From assembly GCA_944332725.1 (NCBI GenBank), contig CALVKO010000004.1, positions 1-45,232 of the forward strand: 45,232 nt of DNA, read 5' to 3'. This DNA comes from an uncultured Bacilli bacterium (GTDB lineage: Bacteria; Bacillota_I; Bacilli_A; RF39; UBA660). A model generated the notes under the pieces. The model saw nothing but the letters and a program-made list of their open reading frames with translations, was not told the DNA's origin and did not search any database. Shown here piece after piece: positions 32,457 to 40,433 of the stretch. Each line of letters begins with the position of its first letter. The stretch's first letter is position 1. Both the position numbers and the translations under genes were made by a program.

Positions 32457-32558
32457 ATGTGTGAAAAAAATACTTGTACATGCAAAAATAATAACTATGT
32501 TATTATAATTGTATTATATATTTTGTTAGCTATTATTTTAGGTGCGTGTCTTTATTAA
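32457..32558 (+). CDS. 33-aa Cys-rich membrane peptide, YjcZ-like
   Basis: MCEKNTCTCKNNNYV is followed by IIIVLYILLAIILGACLY, again one membrane helix with the I-L-G-A ending. AAAGGAG precedes the ATG. The four Cys (residues 2, 7, 9, 31) are notable. It lies 18 bases after the first peptide gene on one transcript, closed by a terminator. Confidence 0.72.
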   Translation: MCEKNTCTCKNNNYVIIIVLYILLAIILGACLY

Positions 32559-32578
32559 GAGGAATATTCCTCTTTTTA
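32557..32578 (+). terminator. Intrinsic terminator of the two small-peptide genes
   Basis: AAGAGGA (32557-32563) and TCCTCTT (32568-32574) surround ATAT with T-residues after, overlapping the stop codon. From here to 32726 only AT-rich sequence with no recognisable feature follows. Confidence 0.75.
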
Positions 32579-32726
32579 ATTGACTTAAAATAATTTATAA
32601 TATATAATTTAAAATGGTTAATAATAATAGTGGTTAAAATTGCTTTATAAAATTTATAATAATGGTTTTATTTATAGTTTTTAATAATTTATAATTAAAA
32701 ATTAATTATGTAAAAAGGAGAAATGT

Positions 32727-35447
32727 ATGAAAAATAAGTGGAAAGAATTTAAATTAAAGATGTTTGGCTTTACTTTAATAGAATTATTAGCAGTAATAAT
32801 AATATTAGCGATAGTAGCCTTAATAGCCACGCCAATAATATTAAATGTAATAAAAGATGCTAGAGATTCAGCAGATATGTCATCAGCGCAACTAATAGCC
32901 AATGAAGGACATAATTATTATGCAGGAGCCATGTTAGATAAAATAAAAAAAGAAGATATAGAATTAGAAAAAGATATATATAGTAAATTAAATATAACAA
33001 ATAAACCAGAGATAGGTCAATTATATGTAAATAAAAAAAATGAAGTAGCAATGGCAATAGTGATAAATAATAAATGTTATAAAAAGACATATGAAAGTGA
33101 AATAGAAGTAGTTGATGTAGCAGAATGCGAACTAGGATATATGGGACCAGATTCAGTAAACCCAGAAGTAAGTCAAAAAGTAATAAATACAAGTATTAAT
33201 GAAAATGGATGGTATAAAGAAGATATATATGTCGAAATAGAAGTAAAAGATAATGAATCCGGAGCAAAAGGATATAAAAGATGTATGGGACAAAGTGAAT
33301 GTGAACCAAGTGAAGATATATATGAAGTAGATAATAAAATATACATAAATATAGAAAGTGCAACAAATTATGTATGTGTAATAGGAGTAGATAGAAAAGG
33401 AAATGAAAGCGAAAAAAAATGTGAAGTATACAAATTAGATAAAACTCAACCAAATGTAGAAGGAATAGAAGATAAAGTAGTACAAAAAGATGAAAAAGTA
33501 GATTTAAGTGATGGAGTAAGATATGATGATACATTAAGTGGAATAGAAGGAGAAATAATAATAGAACCAAGTAGTATAGATACATCAGAGACAGGAACAA
33601 AACAAGTAAAGTATAAAGTAATAGATAAAGCAGGAAATATAAGAGAAGTAATAAGAAATATAATAGTAGATGCAGAAGCACCAACAATAGAATATAACTT
33701 AGTAAATGAAAGCAGTATAAATAGTAATGGATGGGCGAAGGAAAACTTCTATGTAAGAGCAACAATAACTGATAACAGCGGAAGCGGAATAAGAAGCGCA
33801 AAGAGTTGTGTAAGCAATAGTAGTAGTGAATGTAGTCCAATAGCAGAAATAAGTGGAAATACAAAAGAATTTTATATAGAAGTAGAAGGAAGCAATAGGC
33901 TATGTATAGAAGTAACCGATAACAATAATAAAACAAATAAGATATGTAGTGATACATATAAATTAGATAAAACAGCCCCAATAGCAGGAACAGCAAATAT
34001 TATAGGAACATTAGGAAGTAATGGATGGTATACTTCTGATGTAACAATAAATGTAGTAAATGGAAATGATAATTTATCAGGACATTTAAGTACAACAAGT
34101 AATATTACAAGTATAACAAGTAATACAATAGGACAAACAGTAATAATAACAACAACAGATTTAGCAGGAAATACATCAAATAAAGAATATATAGTAAAAG
34201 TAGATAAAAATAGTCCAACATTAACAGCAAAGAGTGGCAATGTAGAAATAACAGAAAAAGATAGTAATTTAGTAAGTAATTACTTTAATGTAAGTTATAG
34301 TATAAGTGGTGGAAATATAAGTTGTAGTCCAACAAATACAAATAGTTTATCAGTGGGAACTCATACATTAAGTTGTACAGCAACAGGAGGAAATGGAAAA
34401 ACATCTAATGCTAGTATTAATGTTAAAGTTAAAAGTATTGGTTATATGTATTACACAAGTGCTCAAAAAGCAGATAGCAATAAATGGGATTTATATAGGT
34501 GTAATATAGATGGAAGCAATTGTATAAACAAAGCATTAATTTATGGAAATATTGTCATTCAAGAAAATAGAACGCTTTCTTCAGCGCCAACAGTAAGTGT
34601 AGGAGAACAATATATGTATTACACAAGTGCCGAAAAAGCAGATGCAGAGGACTGGGATTTATATAGATGTAATATAGATGGGAGTGGATGTACAAATATA
34701 AAAAAAATTTATGGAAATATTAACTGGCAAAATAATCAAGCCTTTTCAGCAGCGCCAACAGTAAGTGTAGGAGAACAATATATGTATTACACAAGTGCCG
34801 AAAAAGCAGATAGTAATAAATGGGGTTTATATAGGTGCAATATAGATGGAAGTAATTGTACGAAATTGACATCAATTTATGGAAATATAGTCATTCAAAT
34901 AAATAAAACACTTGCTTCAGCACCAACAGTAAGTGTAGGAAAACAATATATATATTATACCAGTGCTCAAAGAGCAGATGCAGAGGACTGGGATTTATAT
35001 AGATGCAATATAGACGGAAGTGGATGTACAAATATAAAAAAAATTTATGGAAATATTAACTGGCAAGAAAATAAATCATTTTCAGCAGCACCAACAGTAA
35101 GCGTAGGAGAACAATATATGTATTACACAAGTGCCGAAAAAGCAGATAGTAATAAATGGGATTTATATAGATGCAATATAGATGGAAGTAATTGTACGGA
35201 ATTGACATCAATTTATGGAAATATTGTTATTCAAGAAAATAGAACGCTTGCTTCAGCGCCAACAGTAAGTGTAGGAGAACGATATATATATTACACAAGT
35301 GCTGAAAAAGCAGATAGTAATAAATGGGATTTATATAGATGCAATATAGATGGAAGTAATTGTACGAAATTAGCATCAATTTATGGAAATATTAATTGGA
35401 GTAATTATTCTGCGTTTGCTTCTTCCCCTGATGTTTCTATTAAATAA
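32727..35447 (+). CDS. Prepilin-like protein with Ig-like domains and a six-repeat head
   Basis: FGFTLIELLAVIIILAIVAL (13-32) is a type III prepilin signal, cleaved before Phe14, with the pilin Glu at mature position 5. After the pseudopilin helix (to about 135) come Ig-like domains of the Big_3 kind (DKTQPNVEGIEDKV, then KYKVIDKAGN; DKTAPIAGTANI, then TTDLAGN), and from 573 six repeats of 56 residues with YYTSAEKAD, WDLYRCNIDGS and YGNI. The six repeats may form a six-bladed propeller. It is probably a surface-exposed minor pilin or adhesin. AAAGGAG precedes the ATG. No other pilus genes are near. Confidence 0.85.
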   Translation: MKNKWKEFKLKMFGFTLIELLAVIIILAIVALIATPIILNVIKDARDSADMSSAQLIANEGHNYYAGAMLDKIKKEDIELEKDIYSKLNITNKPEIGQLYVNKKNEVAMAIVINNKCYKKTYESEIEVVDVAECELGYMGPDSVNPEVSQKVINTSINENGWYKEDIYVEIEVKDNESGAKGYKRCMGQSECEPSEDIYEVDNKIYINIESATNYVCVIGVDRKGNESEKKCEVYKLDKTQPNVEGIEDKVVQKDEKVDLSDGVRYDDTLSGIEGEIIIEPSSIDTSETGTKQVKYKVIDKAGNIREVIRNIIVDAEAPTIEYNLVNESSINSNGWAKENFYVRATITDNSGSGIRSAKSCVSNSSSECSPIAEISGNTKEFYIEVEGSNRLCIEVTDNNNKTNKICSDTYKLDKTAPIAGTANIIGTLGSNGWYTSDVTINVVNGNDNLSGHLSTTSNITSITSNTIGQTVIITTTDLAGNTSNKEYIVKVDKNSPTLTAKSGNVEITEKDSNLVSNYFNVSYSISGGNISCSPTNTNSLSVGTHTLSCTATGGNGKTSNASINVKVKSIGYMYYTSAQKADSNKWDLYRCNIDGSNCINKALIYGNIVIQENRTLSSAPTVSVGEQYMYYTSAEKADAEDWDLYRCNIDGSGCTNIKKIYGNINWQNNQAFSAAPTVSVGEQYMYYTSAEKADSNKWGLYRCNIDGSNCTKLTSIYGNIVIQINKTLASAPTVSVGKQYIYYTSAQRADAEDWDLYRCNIDGSGCTNIKKIYGNINWQENKSFSAAPTVSVGEQYMYYTSAEKADSNKWDLYRCNIDGSNCTELTSIYGNIVIQENRTLASAPTVSVGERYIYYTSAEKADSNKWDLYRCNIDGSNCTKLASIYGNINWSNYSAFASSPDVSIK
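34443..35444 (+). repeat. Six tandem 168-bp coding repeats with a two-unit higher order
   Basis: Units 1, 3 and 5 carry ADSNKW and YGNIVIQ, while 2 and 4 carry ADAEDW, SGCTNIKK and YGNINWQ; unit 6 is a hybrid of the two. The array therefore grew by duplicating a pair (336 bp). Copies are nearly identical at DNA level, so expansion or contraction is recent and copy number probably varies. Confidence 0.9.
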
Positions 35448-35451
35448 TATT

Positions 35452-35484
35452 AAATCTAATGAATTAATAATTTATTAGATTTTT
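35452..35484 (+). terminator. Intrinsic terminator of the prepilin-like gene
   Basis: AAATCTAAT (35452-35460) pairs with ATTAGATTT (35474-35482) and T-residues follow. Confidence 0.75.
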
Positions 35485-35509
35485 ATTTTGTCAAATTTAC
35501 ATATTTCTC

Positions 35510-35575
35510 TTTACAAAAGTTAATAAAAAGAGTAAAATGTTGGTATGAAGTGGTAATAGGTGTCAAAAAGTGGGT
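35510..35575 (+). promoter_or_regulatory. mraZ promoter with a four-repeat operator
   Basis: TTTACA (35510-35515) and TAAAAT (35533-35538) are 17 bases apart. From 35539 four GT(T)GG-like motifs follow every 10-11 bases (GTTGG 35539, GTGG 35550, GGTG 35559, GTGGG 35570). MraZ is known to bind GTG-rich direct repeats of about 10 bp in its own promoter region, so this is the probable site of autorepression of the division cluster. Confidence 0.65.
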
Positions 35576-35582
35576 GATAATT

Positions 35583-36011
35583 ATGTTTATGGGGGAATAT
35601 CATCATACAATAGATGATAAAGGAAGAATAACTATTCCATCAAAATTAAGGTATGAATTAGGTGAACAATTTATAGTAACTAAAGGGTTAGATGGATGTT
35701 TATTTATTTATCCGAAAGATGAATGGAATAATATTGCTAATAAATATAAAGAATTACCAAACACTAAAGATGCTAGAAATTATTTAAGATTTTTCTTATC
35801 AGGTGCGATAGTAGGTGAATTTGATAAGCAAGGAAGATTAAATATACCTAGTCCACTTATAAAATACGCTGATTTAAAAAAAGAATGTGTCATAATCGGT
35901 GTTAATGAAAGATTAGAAATATGGAGTAAAGAAAGGTTTGAACAATTTTTAGATGCTAACGAAGATATTATATCTGATATAGCAGATAAGTTATTTGCTC
36001 CAAATATTTAA
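35583..36011 (+). CDS. mraZ: MraZ, transcriptional regulator of the division cluster
   Basis: This 142-aa protein contains two AbrB-like SpoVT half-domains: GEYHHTIDDKGRITIPSKLR and GAIVGEFDKQGRLNIPSPL. MraZ forms rings and represses its own operon. The ATG at 35583 behind GGTGATAA is chosen, because the longer frame (from 35550) runs through the operator repeats and lacks conservation. It opens the operon mraZ-rsmH-ftsL-PBP. Confidence 0.95.
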   Translation: MFMGEYHHTIDDKGRITIPSKLRYELGEQFIVTKGLDGCLFIYPKDEWNNIANKYKELPNTKDARNYLRFFLSGAIVGEFDKQGRLNIPSPLIKYADLKKECVIIGVNERLEIWSKERFEQFLDANEDIISDIADKLFAPNI

Positions 36012-36019
36012 GGTGATTT

Positions 36020-36928
36020 ATGCATATAAGTGTTTTATTAGAAGAATGTATCAATAATTTAAACTTAAAAGAAGATAGTATTGTAGTTGATTGTACTTTA
36101 GGTTATGCTGGGCATAGTAGTGAAATATTAAAAAGAATAAAAAAGGGATATTTATATGCGTTTGATCAAGATAAGGAAGCAATTAATAATGCTTCATTAA
36201 AATTAAAGAAAATAGGTAACAACTATAAAATAATCAATAGTAATTTTGTTAATTTAAAAGAAGAATTAAACAAGTTAAATATTAATGAAGTTGATTGTAT
36301 TTTATATGATTTAGGAGTATCTAGTCCTCAGTTAGATGAAAAGGAAAGAGGATTTAGTTTTCATCAAGATGCGAGACTTGATATGAGAATGAATCAAGAT
36401 CAAGAATTAGATGCTTATTACGTAGTTAATAATTATGAATTAAATAAATTAGTCGATATATTTAAAAGATATGGTGAAGAAAAATATGCTTTATCAATTG
36501 CTAAAGGTATTATTAAAAATAGACCAATTACGACTACTTTAGAATTAACGGAAGTAATTAAGAATAATGTACCATTTAGTTATAAAAAAGAAAAGCATCC
36601 AGCAAGAAAAGTATTTCAAGCTATTAGAATTGAAGTAAACGATGAATTAAATGTATTTGAAAAAAGTTTAAGACAAGCATTAGATTTAATTAAAATAGGT
36701 GGAAGAATCGAAGTAATTACTTTTCATTCGTTAGAAGATAAAATATGTAAGAAAATTTTTGATGAGGTAAGTAAGATTGATAAAAATTTAAAAAATTTAC
36801 CAATTATTCCGATTGAATATCAACCTAAATATAAAATAGTAGGAAATATTGATCCTTCTTATGAAGAATTAATTAATAATAATAGAGCAAGAAGCGCTAA
36901 ACTAAGAATAATTGAAAGGGTAAGATAG
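36020..36928 (+). CDS. rsmH: 16S rRNA m4C1402 methyltransferase
   Basis: RsmH methylates N4 of C1402 in the ribosomal decoding centre. The start HISVLLEECINNL, the SAM motif DCTLGYAGHS, LYDLGVSSPQLDEKERGFSF and ITFHSLEDKICK are all conserved. The length of 302 aa is usual. AGGTGAT stands before the ATG, eight bases after the mraZ stop. Confidence 0.96.
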   Translation: MHISVLLEECINNLNLKEDSIVVDCTLGYAGHSSEILKRIKKGYLYAFDQDKEAINNASLKLKKIGNNYKIINSNFVNLKEELNKLNINEVDCILYDLGVSSPQLDEKERGFSFHQDARLDMRMNQDQELDAYYVVNNYELNKLVDIFKRYGEEKYALSIAKGIIKNRPITTTLELTEVIKNNVPFSYKKEKHPARKVFQAIRIEVNDELNVFEKSLRQALDLIKIGGRIEVITFHSLEDKICKKIFDEVSKIDKNLKNLPIIPIEYQPKYKIVGNIDPSYEELINNNRARSAKLRIIERVR

Positions 36929-36931
36929 TTT

Positions 36932-37219
36932 ATGGCAAGAAAAAAAAGGGGATTGACTAAGGGTGAAAAATTATTATATTTCTGTGGTGTATTGTGTTTT
37001 GCATTAGCCATAGTAATAAAAATATTTTTTGGCGCCAGTATCGGAAATTATAAAATGAGTAACGAAAAAATTAGATATGAAATATCAACAGAAGAAAAAA
37101 CAGTTGAAAGTTTAACGATGCAAGTTAATGAATTAACTTCATTTGATAATGTATCCAAAATTGTCAAGGAACTAGGTTTAGCGTATAATAATGATAATAT
37201 AGTTGTTATAGGTGATTAA
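36932..37219 (+). CDS. ftsL: FtsL-like division protein
   Basis: This 95-aa protein has a basic N-terminus, one membrane helix (about 13-33) and a short extracellular coiled coil (RYEISTEEKTVESLTMQVNEL). Together with its place between rsmH and the PBP gene, this identifies it as FtsL, which joins the divisome core. Sequence identity in this family is low, so position counts most. Only three bases separate it from the rsmH stop. Confidence 0.85.
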   Translation: MARKKRGLTKGEKLLYFCGVLCFALAIVIKIFFGASIGNYKMSNEKIRYEISTEEKTVESLTMQVNELTSFDNVSKIVKELGLAYNNDNIVVIGD

Positions 37220-37231
37220 GAGGTGAATAAT

Positions 37232-39379
37232 ATGAAAACAAGAAGTATAAAATGGAAAACTCCAATGATAGTGTTTTGTATATTTCTTGTTTTTATTTTT
37301 ATTTTATTTTTGCAATATCTTTATTTATCGTTATCACCAAATGTATATGGAATAAATATGAAAGAGTTTGCTTCTAATCGTAATACTTATTCTTCAACTT
37401 TACATGCTAAAAGAGGAACTATTTATGATTCTCAAGGTGATATATTGGCTACCGATGTATCTAGTTATACGGTAATTGCTTATTTAGATGAGAGTAGAAC
37501 AGGTTCTTCAACAACTTTATACCATGTTAAAGATAAAGAAGGAACTGCTAAAGCCTTAGCTCCTTTATTAAATATGACAGAAGAAACTATTTTAGAACTA
37601 TTAAATAAAGAAGCCTATCAAGTTGAATTAGGTCCTGGAGGTAGAGGAATAACTGAAATATTAAAAAAACAAATTGAAGATTTAAATTTACCAGGTATTG
37701 ATTTTATTGAAAGTTATAAAAGATATTATCCAAATGGAGATTTTGCTTCTTATATTATTGGTTATGCTAAAAAAAATGAAGTTGAAGTAATTGTCGATGA
37801 TGTTACTAAAACTGAAGTAGTGATTCAAGGTGAATTAGGTATTGAAGTTGAATATGATGAAATATTAAAAGGAATAAATGGTTATATTAGCTATCAACAA
37901 GATCGTTATGGTTATAAAATACCAGATACTCCAGAAGAAAATGTTCCTGCTGTTGATGGTAGTGATATTTATTTAACTATCGATGCTAATATTCAAAGAA
38001 TAATTGAAGCAGAAGTAAATAAAGTTGTTGATGAATATGAACCAGAGTGGTTAACTATTAGTGTTATGGATGCTAAGACAGGTGATATATTAGGTTCTGT
38101 TTCGGAGCCATCTTTTGATCCTAATAAATTGAACTTAACTAATTATGAAAATCCTTTAACTTCTTTTGTTTATGAACCAGGAAGTGTTATGAAAATATTT
38201 ACTTATATGTGTGCAATGGAAAAAGGGACATATAAAGGTGATGACACTTATAAATCTGGTAGTATAGATATTGAAGGTACTAAAATATATGATTGGAATA
38301 GAGTTGGTTGGGGAGAAATTACTTATGACCATGGTTTTGAAATGTCTAGTAATGTTGGTACTGTTAATATTATGCAGAATTTTTTGACTAAAGATGATTT
38401 AAAACAGTGCCTAACTAATTATGGGTTTGGTAGTACAACTGGAATTGAATTACCTAGAGAATTATCTGGTAGTTTAGTATTTAATTATCCTGTTGAAGTA
38501 GCAGCGGCTTCTTATGGACAGGGTATAACTACAACACCAATTCAACAATTACAAGCATTAAGTATTATTGCTAATGATGGATATATGATAAAACCAAATA
38601 TTGTTAGTAAAATTGTAAGTAATGGTGAAGTTACATATGAAAGAACAATTGAAAAAAGTAATAGATTAGTAAGTCATAATACAGTAGAACAAATAAAACA
38701 ATTAATGTATAATGCTGTTAATAACGTTGAAGGTGGGGCTATCGGAACGGCATATATGATTGAAGGATTAGATGTTATAGGAAAAACAGGAACCGCTGAA
38801 ATATATGATGAAGAAAATGGGGGGTATTTAACTGGTTGGTTAGATAATATTTTCTCTTTTTCGGGAATGTTTCCTAAAGATGATCCCGAAATAATTATTT
38901 TTGCTTCTATTAAAAGACCTAATAATGGTTCAAATATAGGACTAAAAACAATGACACATTCAATTATGGAATCTATTGCTAAATATAAAGGATTAATAAG
39001 TAGTAAAGAAAATATTGATGGCAGTAAAAAGATAGAAATTACAAATTATATCAATTTAAACACTGAAGATGTAGTTAAAGATTTAGAAAATAAAGGATTA
39101 AAAGTTATAACTTTAGGTGATGGTAATAAAATAATCAATCAATATCCTAAAGATACCACATTAGTTACAAATGATAAAATATTTTTATTAACTAATGGTA
39201 ATGTTAAAATGCCTTCATTAATTGGTTATTCAAGGTTAGAAGCAATATCTTTATTGAATTTAATTGATGTTGATTATGAAATTGAAGGATATGGTTTTGT
39301 AACTGAGCAGAGTATTAAAGCAGGGGAGAAAATATCTGATAAAGTAAAATTAAAATTAGAACAGAATATTAAAGAATAA
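37232..39379 (+). CDS. Class B penicillin-binding protein with PASTA domains (PBP2B/SpoVD type)
   Basis: This transpeptidase cross-links septal (or spore) peptidoglycan. One membrane helix lies near 10-32; the dimerisation domain contains AKRGTIYDSQGDILA; the catalytic motifs are SVMK (Ser about 318), SSN and KTGT (Lys about 518). Two PASTA domains follow after about 605 (YINLNTEDVVKDLENKGL and MPSLIGYSRLEAISLLN). The ATG at 37232 is preferred behind AGAGGTG over the GTG at 37223. PBP2B and SpoVD cannot be told apart by sequence reading. The usual next genes mraY-murD-ftsW are missing. Confidence 0.92.
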   Translation: MKTRSIKWKTPMIVFCIFLVFIFILFLQYLYLSLSPNVYGINMKEFASNRNTYSSTLHAKRGTIYDSQGDILATDVSSYTVIAYLDESRTGSSTTLYHVKDKEGTAKALAPLLNMTEETILELLNKEAYQVELGPGGRGITEILKKQIEDLNLPGIDFIESYKRYYPNGDFASYIIGYAKKNEVEVIVDDVTKTEVVIQGELGIEVEYDEILKGINGYISYQQDRYGYKIPDTPEENVPAVDGSDIYLTIDANIQRIIEAEVNKVVDEYEPEWLTISVMDAKTGDILGSVSEPSFDPNKLNLTNYENPLTSFVYEPGSVMKIFTYMCAMEKGTYKGDDTYKSGSIDIEGTKIYDWNRVGWGEITYDHGFEMSSNVGTVNIMQNFLTKDDLKQCLTNYGFGSTTGIELPRELSGSLVFNYPVEVAAASYGQGITTTPIQQLQALSIIANDGYMIKPNIVSKIVSNGEVTYERTIEKSNRLVSHNTVEQIKQLMYNAVNNVEGGAIGTAYMIEGLDVIGKTGTAEIYDEENGGYLTGWLDNIFSFSGMFPKDDPEIIIFASIKRPNNGSNIGLKTMTHSIMESIAKYKGLISSKENIDGSKKIEITNYINLNTEDVVKDLENKGLKVITLGDGNKIINQYPKDTTLVTNDKIFLLTNGNVKMPSLIGYSRLEAISLLNLIDVDYEIEGYGFVTEQSIKAGEKISDKVKLKLEQNIKE

Positions 39380-39431
39380 TTATTGACTTTTTGACCATAT
39401 TTAGTAATAATAATATATAGGAAGCGATATT

Positions 39432-39965
39432 ATGGATTTTAGAGAAATAACTGAATTTTTTAAGGATACTTTAAAGTATATAATTGTTATAGTAGTTGTT
39501 TTAGTGATAGTATTATATGTTGTTACTTTACAACAAGTAGTAGGCCCTTCTATGCAACCAACACTAAATGAAGGAGATGTTTTAATATTAAATAAGTTTC
39601 ATTATTATTTATTTGATGTTAAACGAAACGATGTTGTATCATTAAAATATGATGGTAGTAAATATTTAATTAAAAGGGTTATTGGTTTACCTGGTGAATC
39701 AATATACTACAAAGATAACATATTATATATTAATGGTAATCCTTATAAAGAAAATATAGTTGATGGTTTAGTTACTGAAGATTTTGATTTAAAACAATTA
39801 GGATATGATGTAATACCAGAAGATATGTATTTAGTTTTGGGGGATAATAGAGGTAATTCTTTAGATAGTCGAAATAAAGAAGTTGGATTGATTAAGAAAG
39901 AAGATATTATCGGTAAAGTATTTATAAGAATTTGGCCATTAAATGGTTTTAAATTAGTGAAGTAG
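39432..39965 (+). CDS. lepB: Signal peptidase I
   Basis: This enzyme cuts signal peptides from exported proteins outside the membrane. One N-terminal membrane helix (14-33) is followed by GPSMQPTLNEGD with nucleophile Ser40, KRVIGLPGES with general base Lys81, and LVLGDNRGNSLDSR. The length of 177 aa is normal for the Bacillota type. It stands 52 bases after the PBP gene, with a TTGACT and a TAATAATATA stretch between as a possible promoter. Confidence 0.95.
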   Translation: MDFREITEFFKDTLKYIIVIVVVLVIVLYVVTLQQVVGPSMQPTLNEGDVLILNKFHYYLFDVKRNDVVSLKYDGSKYLIKRVIGLPGESIYYKDNILYINGNPYKENIVDGLVTEDFDLKQLGYDVIPEDMYLVLGDNRGNSLDSRNKEVGLIKKEDIIGKVFIRIWPLNGFKLVK

Positions 39966-39973
39966 GTGATTTT

Positions 39974-40360
39974 GTGGCATATATTAAGTTTAAAGAATTA
40001 ACAAAGTATTTTAATTTTAATAAGAAAATAGAAATAGGAGAATTACCTAAATATGTATTAGATTATGTTTTGGATAATGAAGATATAATCGCTGCTTATC
40101 GAACATCTCGTGATAGAGCAGTATTTACTAATAAAAGAATGATTTTATTTGATGTTACTCCTTATACGAGAAATAAAAAAATACATATTTTACCTTATAA
40201 GAATATATCTACTAGTGCGATTATGTTTGGTGGTACTAAGGCTAAATTGTTAATTTCATTTGATAGTGGATATCAATTAAGATTAGATTTTTCAAGAATG
40301 TCTCCTGAAGATAAAAAAGATTTAAGGTTATTATATACAGAAATGACAAGAATAAAATAA
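39974..40360 (+). CDS. Bacterial PH-domain protein
   Basis: This 128-aa soluble protein contains EDIIAAYRTSRDRAVFTNKRMILFDV, then KKIHILPYKNIS, the typical first half of bPH domains (YvbH-like), and a strand pattern to the end. The function of these domains in bacteria is mostly unknown; several bind other proteins. The start is GTG behind AGGTGAT, eight bases after the lepB stop, so both share a transcript. Confidence 0.8.
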   Translation: MAYIKFKELTKYFNFNKKIEIGELPKYVLDYVLDNEDIIAAYRTSRDRAVFTNKRMILFDVTPYTRNKKIHILPYKNISTSAIMFGGTKAKLLISFDSGYQLRLDFSRMSPEDKKDLRLLYTEMTRIK

Positions 40361-40372
40361 TTCTTGTTTTTT
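40347..40372 (+). terminator. Intrinsic terminator before clpC
   Basis: CAAGAAT (40347-40353) and ATTCTTG (40360-40366) surround a short A-rich loop, followed by six T. It lies across the end of the PH-domain gene. Confidence 0.7.
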
Positions 40373-40399
40373 GTTGTATAAAATTAATTAAACTTCCTC

Positions 40400-40421
40400 A
40401 ATATTATCATAGAATAATATT
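40400..40421. promoter_or_regulatory. Inverted repeat directly before the clpC ribosome site
   Basis: AATATTA (40400-40406) and TAATATT (40415-40421) flank TCATAGAA, ending right before AGGAGGG. It could be an operator or an mRNA hairpin. It does not match CtsR boxes (tandem GGTCAAA) or CIRCE. A TATAAA at about 40377 may be the -10 box. Confidence 0.4.
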
Positions 40422-40433
40422 AGGAGGGAAAAT

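Noticed and set aside
33196..33996. Long minus-strand open frame (266 codons) opposite the prepilin-like gene
   Set aside because: Its product is an unnatural Leu/Tyr/His-rich string caused by ATA- and GTA-biased codons on the plus strand; no ribosome site is present and the plus-strand gene has clear domains.
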